A DNA stretch of 11,822 nt from JBFHRE01 sp041591895 (lineage in GTDB: Bacteria; Actinomycetota; Acidimicrobiia; Spongiisociales; ZC4RG35): assembly GCA_041591895.1 (NCBI GenBank), contig JBFHRE010000080.1:1-11822 (forward strand). Reading direction: 5' to 3'. The notes beneath the pieces were generated by a model. It saw only the letters and a list, made by a program, of their open reading frames with translations, was not told the origin of the DNA and did not search any database. Position 1 is the stretch's first letter, and each line of letters begins with the position of its first letter. The translations under genes and the position numbers were made by a program. This document shows, piece by piece, positions 5,555-10,903 of this stretch.

Positions 5555-7510
5555 ATGGAACTCCCTTTCGCACTCACCGACCGCTACCAGTTGAGCTCGC
5601 ACATCGCTCGTGGCGGTATGGCGGACGTCTACGAGGGCCGTGACGGTCTGCTGGGCCGCAAAGTGGCGGTAAAAGTGCTGCATTCGCAGTTCTCGGCCGA
5701 CGACGCCTTCGTCAAGCGCTTCCGGCGCGAGGCGCAGGCCGCCGCCAACCTCACCCACCCCAACATCGTGGGGATCTACGACTGGGGTCAGCTCGACTCG
5801 ACCTACTTCATCGTGATGGAGCTGATCGAAGGTCGCTCACTGAGAGAGGTGCTGCGCTCCGCCGGATCCCTCCTTCCTCGCCGGGCGGTGGAGATCGCCG
5901 CCGAGGTCGCCGCGGCGCTGTCTGTGGCCCACCGGGCTGGTCTCGTCCATCGCGACATCAAGCCGGGCAACATCCTCCTCGCCACCGATGGCACGGTGAA
6001 AGTGACCGACTTCGGCATCGCCCGGGCCTGGGACGATTCCGCCGAGCTGACCAGAACCGGCGCCGTGATGGGGACGGCCACCTACTTCTCCCCCGAGCAG
6101 GCCCAGGGGCAACCGGCCGACGAGCGCTCCGACGTCTACAGCCTGGGCGTGGTGCTCTACGAGATGCTCACCGGCCAGCCCCCGTTTCGAGGCGACAGCC
6201 CGGTAGCGGTCGCATACCAGCACGTGTCGAGCGAGGTCCCCCCGCCGTCGGCGCTCAATGCCGACGTCCCCGCCGGGCTCGACGCCATCGTTCTCAAGGC
6301 ACTCCACAAGGATCCGACCCTTCGCTATCAGACCGCCGAAGACCTTCGCAAGGACATGTGGCGGGTGCTGAGAGGAGAGGACCCCGCCGAAGTGACCCCC
6401 ACCCCGGCCGCGGCCGCGGCGGCCATGGCCGGCGGAGGCGACAGCAGCGCCACCCGGATGATCCCGGTCACCCCGCCCCCGGCCACGGTTCCTCCCCAGG
6501 AGGCATACCGCGAGCTCGAGGAGCCCCCGTCCTCGAACCTCGCGTTCGTCGTTGGCACGTTCGCCCTGCTGGCGACGCTCGGAGTCCTCGTATTCCTGCT
6601 GTTCCGGTTCCTGAGCGGTCCCGGGGGACCCGACACCGTCTTCGTCCCCGATGTCGTGGGGATGGAACAGGCCGAGGCGATCCGGGTGTTGAGCGCCGAG
6701 GGCTTGGTGGCGATTCCGGTCGCCGAAGAGAGCGAGGACGCCGAAGAAGGCACGGTGATCCGCACCAATCCCCCACCCGACACCGAGGTGCCCGAGGGCA
6801 GCGAGGTGGAGATCGTCGTGGCCGGGGCGATCCAGCAATTCCGGGTCCCGCGTCTCATCGACCTGACGCTCGAACAGGCCGTCCAGTTGATCAACACCCA
6901 GGGCTTCACGCTCGGCGAGGTCACGGAGGACCCGGACTCCGACAAGGACCCCGGCACCGTCCTGGCGCAGAGTCCAGACGCAGGGACCGACGCGCCGCCC
7001 GACACGCCGATCGACCTGGTGGTCTCGGCGGGCCCCGAGTCCGTGGTGCTGCCCAACCTGGAGGGGATGACGGAACTGGAGGCAACCACCCGGCTCTCCC
7101 AATTGCTGCTCACATGGGAGATCAAGCGGACGTTCGACGACGAGGTCCCGGCCGGGCGGGTGATCAGCCACGACCCCGTAGAGGGAACCGAGATGAAGGC
7201 GGGCGACGTCGTCGCACTCGAGATCTCGCAGGGACCGGAGCCGGTCGAGGTGCCGAACCTGACCGGGATGACGGTCGATGCCGCCCGCTCCGTCCTGGCC
7301 GAGTTGGGCCTGGAGTTGGTGGTCCTGGAGACGAGAATCGAGGTCACCGACCCCAGCCTGGTGGATCGGATCGTCCGCCAGAGCCCATCGTCGGGCCTCA
7401 CGGTGGCCAAGGGAAGCCCGGTGGCGGTCAACCTGGGCAAGGCCCCGCCGCCCCCGCCGACGACCACCACCACCACCTCCACCCCCCCAACCACTGAAGC
7501 GAACACGTGA
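5555..7510 (+). CDS. pknB: PknB: transmembrane Ser/Thr kinase with four PASTA domains
   Basis: This 651-residue membrane kinase senses muropeptides or lipid II outside and phosphorylates wall and division proteins inside. The kinase domain (about 11-272) has the Gly-rich loop ARGGMADVYEG, K40, H132-R-D134-I-K-P-G-N, D152-F-G and GTATYFSPEQ. T166 and T168 match the activation-loop threonines of mycobacterial PknB. A juxtamembrane Ala/Pro-rich linker (280-325) precedes one membrane helix (about 329-351). Four PASTA repeats follow (about 361-426, 427-494, 495-562 and 563-629), each ending in a VxVxxxG-like strand. After PASTA 4 comes a Pro/Thr tail (631-651) that M. tuberculosis PknB (about 626 residues) appears to lack. 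Expression probably starts at the internal promoter; the stop overlaps mutY as GTGA. Confidence 0.97.
   Translation: MELPFALTDRYQLSSHIARGGMADVYEGRDGLLGRKVAVKVLHSQFSADDAFVKRFRREAQAAANLTHPNIVGIYDWGQLDSTYFIVMELIEGRSLREVLRSAGSLLPRRAVEIAAEVAAALSVAHRAGLVHRDIKPGNILLATDGTVKVTDFGIARAWDDSAELTRTGAVMGTATYFSPEQAQGQPADERSDVYSLGVVLYEMLTGQPPFRGDSPVAVAYQHVSSEVPPPSALNADVPAGLDAIVLKALHKDPTLRYQTAEDLRKDMWRVLRGEDPAEVTPTPAAAAAAMAGGGDSSATRMIPVTPPPATVPPQEAYRELEEPPSSNLAFVVGTFALLATLGVLVFLLFRFLSGPGGPDTVFVPDVVGMEQAEAIRVLSAEGLVAIPVAEESEDAEEGTVIRTNPPPDTEVPEGSEVEIVVAGAIQQFRVPRLIDLTLEQAVQLINTQGFTLGEVTEDPDSDKDPGTVLAQSPDAGTDAPPDTPIDLVVSAGPESVVLPNLEGMTELEATTRLSQLLLTWEIKRTFDDEVPAGRVISHDPVEGTEMKAGDVVALEISQGPEPVEVPNLTGMTVDAARSVLAELGLELVVLETRIEVTDPSLVDRIVRQSPSSGLTVAKGSPVAVNLGKAPPPPPTTTTTTSTPPTTEANT
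7457..7488 (+). repeat. CCACCA-type low-complexity tract encoding the PknB Pro/Thr tail
   Basis: A run of ACC codons flanked by C-rich codons encodes consecutive Thr residues and Pro-Pro pairs at the C-terminus of PknB. The tract could vary in length by slippage in units of three without breaking the frame. It lies outside the last recognisable PASTA domain. Confidence 0.5.
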
Positions 7511-8328
7511 CAGCGGCACCGGTCGCCGCCCGCGATCGGGCGCTGCGCGACTGGTATCGACTCAATTCCCGCCCGCTTCCCTGGCGGACCACCCGCCACC
7601 CGTGGCCGATCCTGGTGTCGGAGGTGATGTCCCACCAGACCCAGATCACCCGGGTGGTCCCGGCTTACGAGCGCTTCCTCGATCGTTTCCCGAACCCCGG
7701 TGAGCTGGCCCGGGCCGACCTGGCCGAGGTGCTCCGACTCTGGGACGGGCTCGGCTACCAGCGACGGGCGGTGAACCTGTGGCGGACCGCGGCGATCGTG
7801 GCCGACGGCGGGTGGCCGGAAGATGTGGCAGGACTCTCACGTCTGCCCGGCGTCGGCCCGTACACGGCTGCGGCGGTTGCCTGTTTCGCCTTCGGGGCAC
7901 CGGTGGCGGCGGTCGACACCAACCTTCGGCGGGTGGTGGGGCGATGGATCGGTCGGCCGGTCCTTGCCAACGAGTCGCTCGACCAACTGGTCGACGGCCA
8001 CGACCCGGCCGGCTGGAACCAGGCGATCATGGACCTGGGTGCAACTGTGTGCCGGCCGGCGTCGCCGGACTGCGCGGCCTGTCCGGTTTCCGACTGGTGT
8101 GCGGACCCGACGGTCTACGTGGCCCCTCCTCGCCAGACCCCCTACGAGGGATCGGTGCGACAGGCGCGGGCGGCGATCCTCAAGGCTCTCGCCCGAGGAG
8201 AGCAGATGAGGGTCCCCGATTCCGGGACGGTGGCCGCAGAGGCGATGCAGGCGCTGGCGGCTGAAGGACTGGTGGCGAGCCGGGGGGATCTGATCCACCT
8301 GGCCGACCAAGCTGGACTCATTGGTTGA
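7507..8328 (+). CDS. mutY: Adenine DNA glycosylase MutY
   Basis: This 273-residue base-excision repair enzyme removes adenine mispaired with 8-oxoguanine. Features seen are RPLPWR (22-27), VSEVMSHQTQ with catalytic E39, the helix-hairpin-helix LPGVGPYTAAAVACFAFG (113-130), catalytic D137 in AAVDTN, and the [4Fe-4S] ligands C182-x6-C189-x2-C192-x5-C198. After the cluster only about 75 residues remain, so the NUDIX-like C-terminal domain that reads 8-oxoG in E. coli MutY (about 350 residues) is absent or reduced to a small helical piece. The usual LQQT motif is SHQT here; the second Gln is kept. The GTG start overlaps the pknB stop (GTGA), an unusual coupling of a repair gene to the kinase operon. 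Its 3' end overlaps convergent trpG by 11 bp. Confidence 0.93.
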   Translation: MTAAPVAARDRALRDWYRLNSRPLPWRTTRHPWPILVSEVMSHQTQITRVVPAYERFLDRFPNPGELARADLAEVLRLWDGLGYQRRAVNLWRTAAIVADGGWPEDVAGLSRLPGVGPYTAAAVACFAFGAPVAAVDTNLRRVVGRWIGRPVLANESLDQLVDGHDPAGWNQAIMDLGATVCRPASPDCAACPVSDWCADPTVYVAPPRQTPYEGSVRQARAAILKALARGEQMRVPDSGTVAAEAMQALAAEGLVASRGDLIHLADQAGLIG

Positions 8329-8881
8329 GGAAGTTCCTCAGTAGTTCTTTGCCCTGGGTGGTCATGATCGACTCGGGATGGAACTGAACCCCGGTGATCG
8401 GCAGGCTCCGGTGACGAATCCCCTGGACAACGTCGTCTTCCACGCTCCAGGCGCAGGCCTCCAGATCCGGTGGCAGGCTGACCGATGCCAGCGAGTGGTA
8501 CCGGGTGGCGATGAACGGGTTCTCGAGGCCGGAGAAAAGTCCCTTGCCGTCGTGGCGGACGGTCGACGTCTTGCCGTGCTTCGGCTCGGGGGCCAGGTCC
8601 ACCTTGCCCCCGAACGCCTCGGTGATCGCCTGATGCCCGAGACAGACTCCGAGCGTGGGGATCTGCGTGCCCAGGGTCCCGGCGTACTCGATCGAGAAGC
8701 CGGCGTCGGCCGGACGCCCGGGACCGGGCGATATCACCAATCGGTCGAATTTCATCGCGGCCGCCTCCGCCGGAGCCAGCTTGTCGTTGCGGACGACCGT
8801 CGGGTCGGCGCCGAGCTCGCCCAGGTACTGGACGAGGTTGAAGGTGAAGCTGTCGTAGTTGTCGACGACGAGGACCCGCAT
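8318..8881 (-). CDS. trpG: Class I glutamine amidotransferase of anthranilate/aminodeoxychorismate synthase (TrpG/PabA)
   Basis: This 187-residue subunit hydrolyses glutamine and passes ammonia to TrpE or PabB for tryptophan or folate synthesis. It begins MRVLVVDNYDSFTFNLVQYL, and has SPGPGRPADAG (51-61), the nucleophile C80 in GVCLGHQ, TRYHSL (126-131), and the triad partners H168 and E170 in QFHPES. The length is typical of the family. No trpE or pabB lies nearby; it sits between pknB/mutY and crgA as in mycobacteria, where the gene is called trpG or pabA, so which pathway it serves is undecided. A TATCCT -10 lies 9 bases upstream of the ATG, suggesting a near-leaderless transcript. Its last codons overlap mutY tail-to-tail. 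Confidence 0.95.
   Translation of the reverse strand: MRVLVVDNYDSFTFNLVQYLGELGADPTVVRNDKLAPAEAAAMKFDRLVISPGPGRPADAGFSIEYAGTLGTQIPTLGVCLGHQAITEAFGGKVDLAPEPKHGKTSTVRHDGKGLFSGLENPFIATRYHSLASVSLPPDLEACAWSVEDDVVQGIRHRSLPITGVQFHPESIMTTQGKELLRNFLNQ
8326..8340. repeat. 15-bp palindrome on the mutY stop codon
   Basis: TGAGGAA and TTCCTCA are perfect inverted copies around a single central base. The first three bases are the mutY stop, and the whole element is inside the 3' end of trpG on the other strand. As RNA only a short 5-bp stem is possible, so it would be a weak bidirectional terminator at best. Confidence 0.35.
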
Positions 8882-8889
8882 CGCGCCCC

Positions 8890-8895
8890 AGGATA
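8890..8895 (-). promoter_or_regulatory. -10 element for trpG
   Basis: On the minus strand TATCCT (TANNNT class) ends 9 bases before the trpG ATG, giving a leader of about 2 nucleotides. There is no Shine-Dalgarno sequence (GGGGCGCG precedes the ATG). No convincing -35 is seen. Confidence 0.45.
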
Positions 8896-8969
8896 TCGTC
8901 GCCCGGTATCTGGGCGATCCGGTTGCAATTCGAGCCCGGCATCCGGATCACTTCGTCACGCCGGACGAC

Positions 8970-8975
8970 TAGCCT
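8970..8975 (+). promoter_or_regulatory. -10 element for crgA
   Basis: TAGCCT (TANNNT class) would start a transcript near 8982 with a leader of about 20 nucleotides. A GGAG (8996-8999) sits only 2 bases before the ATG, closer than ideal. The intergenic region holds divergent promoters for trpG and crgA about 75 bp apart. Confidence 0.4.
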
Positions 8976-9001
8976 GCCCCCCGTCCCGACTTACCGGAGC
9001 C

Positions 9002-9250
9002 ATGCCCGAATCGAAACGCCGCAAGCCGAAGCACAGCGGACCCACCGCGCCCAAGAACCCGACCACTCCCCGGTCGGCGGGAGCCAAGGCTCCCTCACCC
9101 ACCTGGTACGTGGCTGTGATGTCGGGTTTGATGGGCGCCGGGGTGCTGCTCGTCCTGGCCCGGTTCGTGTTCGGGATGAGCAACTGGGTCACCGGTCTCG
9201 GCCTGGTGGCGATCGCGGTCGGGTTCTTCATGACAACGAACTATCGCTAG
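9002..9250 (+). CDS. crgA: Cell division protein CrgA
   Basis: This 82-residue protein has the CrgA architecture: an N-terminal basic cytoplasmic segment starting MPESKRRK, then two membrane helices (about 35-57 and 62-78) joined by a short loop, and the end FFMTTNYR. CrgA occurs in actinobacteria and binds FtsZ, FtsQ, FtsI and PbpA-type proteins to help assemble the divisome. M. tuberculosis CrgA is 93 residues with the same MPKSKVRK-type start. The ATG at 9002 is chosen because this motif begins there; the frame stays open far upstream but that part overlaps trpG and is unlikely to be coding. The gene is divergent from trpG and co-oriented with the pknB operon. The stop codon is inside a perfect palindrome. 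Confidence 0.92.
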   Translation: MPESKRRKPKHSGPTAPKNPTTPRSAGAKAPSPTWYVAVMSGLMGAGVLLVLARFVFGMSNWVTGLGLVAIAVGFFMTTNYR

Positions 9251-9260
9251 CGATAGTTCG
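9237..9260. terminator. 24-bp perfect palindrome over the crgA stop codon
   Basis: The half-site is CGAACTATCGCT, followed directly by its exact reverse complement, and the crgA TAG stop lies at the centre-right. As RNA it gives a 10-bp stem with a CTAG loop on either strand. There is no T tract, but the element sits between convergent genes, so a bidirectional terminator or stabilising hairpin is the simplest reading. A protein-binding site is the alternative. Confidence 0.5.
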
Positions 9261-9262
9261 GG

Positions 9263-9290
9263 TCTCGAGTCTCGAGTCGCGAGTCGCGAG
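9263..9290. repeat. Tandem heptamer array, four units
   Basis: Four uninterrupted 7-bp units are seen: TCTCGAG twice, then TCGCGAG twice. Each unit contains a 6-bp palindrome (CTCGAG or TCGCGA). The array is flanked by GGG and CCC, which with the repeats can form a 7-bp stem with one bulge. It fills the convergent crgA/zinc-ribbon gap and ends 5 bases before the zinc-ribbon stop codon. Confidence 0.7.
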
Positions 9291-9295
9291 CCCTG

Positions 9296-9556
9296 TCAGG
9301 GTCTCCAGACCGGGACCATCTCCTCCCGGCAGTGTTTGGGCGGCGACGCCTCACTCACATTCTGGACGGTCATCGTCACCTCGGTGCCACAAACCGTGCA
9401 CTTGTAGTCCTGCTCCACATCGACCACGTCTTCGGGATCGACCTCCGGAGGTGGCGTGCCGAGCAGACGGATCATCGAGATGCTGGCCCGCCAGATGATC
9501 AACCCGATCACCAGAGCGATGACCAGGTTGAGAAGCCCGATGCCGCCCGATCCCAT
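9296..9556 (-). CDS. Small membrane-anchored zinc-ribbon protein, function unknown
   Basis: This 86-residue protein has an N-terminal membrane helix (about residues 7-23, LLNLVIALVIGLIIW), an acidic Pro-containing linker (34-50) and a C-terminal ribbon with C53-x2-C56 and H75-C76 followed by EEMVPV. This resembles the small C-x2-C...H-C ribbon proteins common in actinobacteria and, loosely, FmdB-like ribbons. It has only three Cys in the ribbon, so H75 may be the fourth ligand. It starts 11 bases after the thiolase stop on the same strand, so the two are probably cotranscribed, but no functional link is known. The ribosome site is weak. It is probably a real gene given the ordered domain structure. 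I do not recognise a named family. Confidence 0.7.
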   Translation of the reverse strand: MGSGGIGLLNLVIALVIGLIIWRASISMIRLLGTPPPEVDPEDVVDVEQDYKCTVCGTEVTMTVQNVSEASPPKHCREEMVPVWRP

Positions 9557-9567
9557 CTCGGGACCGG

Positions 9568-10743
9568 TCAGATCCGCTCGATGACGGTTCCGTTGGCCAT
9601 GCCGCCCCCCTCACACATGGTCTGGAGGCCGTAGCGGCCGCCGCTGCGGACCAACTCGTGCACCAGGCTGGTCATGAGTCGGGCACCGGATGCGCCCAGC
9701 GGATGGCCGAGAGCGATGGCCCCCCCGTTGACGTTGGTCCGGTCCCACAACGCCATCGGGTCGGAGCCGCCGTGTTCCGCCCGCCACGCTCCTGTGACGG
9801 AGGCAAACGCCTCGTTGACCTCGAACAGGTCGATGTCGTCGATCGTCAAACCGGCGCGGTCCAGGGCCTTGGAGGTGGCCGGGATCGGACCGGTCAGCAT
9901 CATCACCGGGTCGACACCCGCCAGGCTGAACGACACGAACCGGGCCATCGGTTCGAGGTCGAGCTTCTCGGCGATGTCTTCGCCCATGATGAGGAGCGCG
10001 GCGGCCCCATCGGAGATCTGGGAGGAGTTCCCGGCCGTCACCACCCCGTCGGGCTTGAACGCGGGTTGGAGTGATCCGAGCTTGTCGAGGTTCGTGTCGA
10101 AGCGAATTCCTTCGTCGACGGTCACGACTTCTCTGCCCGACTCGCCATCGACCTCCACCGGGATGATCTGGGTGTCGAATCGTTTCTCTTCGGTGGCCCT
10201 TGCGGCGCGTCGATGGGACTCGAGCGAGAGTTCATCGAGATCGTTCCGGGAGAGACCCCACTTCTCGGCGATCATCTCGGCCGAGATCCCCTGGGGGACC
10301 AGGCCGCTGGCGTAGCGATCCAGCATCTTGGGTCCGAACGGGATTCCAGGGCCCTGCTGGGCGGTGATCCCCATCGGGACCCGGGTCATCGACTCCACCC
10401 CGGCGGCGATGACGACGTCGTAGGCGCCGGCCATCACCCCCTGGGCGGCGAAATGGGCCGACTGCTGCGACGAACCGCACTGACGGTCGATGGTGGTGCC
10501 GACGACGTCCTCGGGGAACCCGGCGGCGAGGGCCGCGTTGCGACCAACGTTGAGCCCCTGCTCGCCTGTCTGCATGACGGTGCCCATGATCACGTCCTCG
10601 ACCAGACCGGGATCGATGCCATTGCGTTCGATCAGCGCGTTGAGCGGGATGGAGGCGAGATCGACCGGGTGGATATCCCGGTATTTGCCGTTGCGACGGG
10701 CCACCGGGGTCCGGACGGCATCGACGATGACTGCGGGGCGCAT
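9568..10743 (-). CDS. Acetyl-CoA acetyltransferase / 3-ketoacyl-CoA thiolase
   Basis: This 391-residue thiolase either cleaves 3-ketoacyl-CoA in fatty-acid breakdown or condenses two acetyl-CoA. Catalytic residues are C89 in DRQCGSSQQ, H347 in GGAIALGHPLGASG, C377 in MCEGGGMANG, with N310-EAFA in the oxyanion region. The N-terminus AVIVDAVRTPVARRNGKY is standard and the length is normal for a complete enzyme. The ATG is preceded by AGGAG with 5-base spacing. It is divergent from a TetR regulator, whose candidate operator lies about 100 bp upstream, suggesting control by an acyl-CoA or similar ligand (inference). No other beta-oxidation genes are in view, so degradative and biosynthetic roles cannot be separated. 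The zinc-ribbon gene follows it. Confidence 0.95.
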   Translation of the reverse strand: MRPAVIVDAVRTPVARRNGKYRDIHPVDLASIPLNALIERNGIDPGLVEDVIMGTVMQTGEQGLNVGRNAALAAGFPEDVVGTTIDRQCGSSQQSAHFAAQGVMAGAYDVVIAAGVESMTRVPMGITAQQGPGIPFGPKMLDRYASGLVPQGISAEMIAEKWGLSRNDLDELSLESHRRAARATEEKRFDTQIIPVEVDGESGREVVTVDEGIRFDTNLDKLGSLQPAFKPDGVVTAGNSSQISDGAAALLIMGEDIAEKLDLEPMARFVSFSLAGVDPVMMLTGPIPATSKALDRAGLTIDDIDLFEVNEAFASVTGAWRAEHGGSDPMALWDRTNVNGGAIALGHPLGASGARLMTSLVHELVRSGGRYGLQTMCEGGGMANGTVIERI

Positions 10744-10748
10744 GCTGG

Positions 10749-10753
10749 CTCCT
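10749..10753 (-). promoter_or_regulatory. Shine-Dalgarno sequence of the thiolase gene
   Basis: AGGAG on the minus strand lies 5 bases before the ATG and fixes this start. It is one of the clearest ribosome sites outside the main operon. Confidence 0.7.
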
Positions 10754-10770
10754 GATTGGAAGACAGATCG

Positions 10771-10776
10771 AGCTTA
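10771..10776 (-). promoter_or_regulatory. Possible -10 element for the thiolase gene
   Basis: TAAGCT (TANNNT class) on the minus strand would give a leader of about 20 nucleotides. A second candidate, TATCCT (complement of 10846-10851), lies inside the palindromic operator and would give a leader near 100 nucleotides that includes the heptamer repeats. The sequence does not decide between them. Confidence 0.3.
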
Positions 10777-10786
10777 CCGGCCGCCG

Positions 10787-10807
10787 GCTGCCAGCTACCA
10801 GCTGCCG
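10787..10807. repeat. Tandem heptamer array, three units
   Basis: Three contiguous 7-bp units are seen: GCTGCCA, GCTACCA and GCTGCCG. AGCTACC (10793-10799) also pairs with GGTAGCT (10807-10813) as a 7-bp stem. The array lies in the thiolase/tetR divergent gap. The unit length is the same as in the array after crgA, although the sequence is unrelated. Confidence 0.55.
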
Positions 10808-10840
10808 GTAGCTCGCGGCCGAGTCTGCACCGCTACGATT

Positions 10841-10869
10841 AATTGAGGATATGATCCATATACTGAATT
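10841..10869. promoter_or_regulatory. 29-bp near-perfect palindrome, candidate TetR operator
   Basis: The arms are AATTGAGGATATG and CATATACTGAATT around the spacer ATC centred on 10855. Of 13 arm pairs 11 match, with mismatches only at 10845/10865 and 10848/10862. The inner ATATG-N3-CATAT and outer AATT are exact. It is strikingly AT-rich in GC-rich DNA, overlaps the predicted tetR -10 and one possible thiolase -10, and lies in the divergent gap. This is where a TetR autoregulator usually binds. Confidence 0.6.
10859..10864 (+). promoter_or_regulatory. -10 element for the tetR operon
   Basis: TATACT is one of the best TANNNT matches in the window and would start a transcript near 10871, giving a leader of about 33 nucleotides. 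It lies inside the right arm of the candidate operator, so repressor binding would block it. A good -35 is not apparent. Confidence 0.5.
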
Positions 10870-10872
10870 TCC

Positions 10873-10890
10873 CGAGTGCTGAATCACTCG
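10873..10890 (+). other. Inverted repeat in the tetR leader
   Basis: CGAGTG and CACTCG are exact inverted copies with a 6-base spacer CTGAAT. It would form a 6-bp hairpin just after the predicted transcription start and ends 3 bases before the GAGGA ribosome site. It could be a leader hairpin or a second protein-binding site. Confidence 0.35.
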
Positions 10891-10903
10891 TTTGAGGAAG
10901 ACC

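Noticed and set aside
4390..7635. Very long minus-strand ORFs (up to 560 codons) opposite pbpA and pknB
   Set aside because: They are antisense shadows: both plus-strand genes are certain from their catalytic motifs, and the shadow products have no recognisable domain.
8378..9001. Long in-frame extension of crgA over trpG
   Set aside because: The frame is open by chance opposite trpG; the CrgA-specific MPESKRRK start and a nearby -10 place the gene at 9002.
9237..9290. CRISPR array or att site
   Set aside because: The units are only 7 bp with no spacers, and there is no integrase or cas gene nearby.
10490..10846. Plus-strand ORF opposite the thiolase N-terminus
   Set aside because: It is antisense to a clear thiolase gene and its C-terminus is encoded by the heptamer-repeat region.
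10892..10903. TTG start for tetR four codons upstream
   Set aside because: The TTG overlaps the GAGGA ribosome site that serves the ATG at 10904.
10744..10903. Rifamycin-associated element upstream of a rifampicin phosphotransferase
   Set aside because: I looked because the PEP enzyme could be of that type, but the GC-rich palindrome I remember for that element is not present; the palindrome here is AT-rich.
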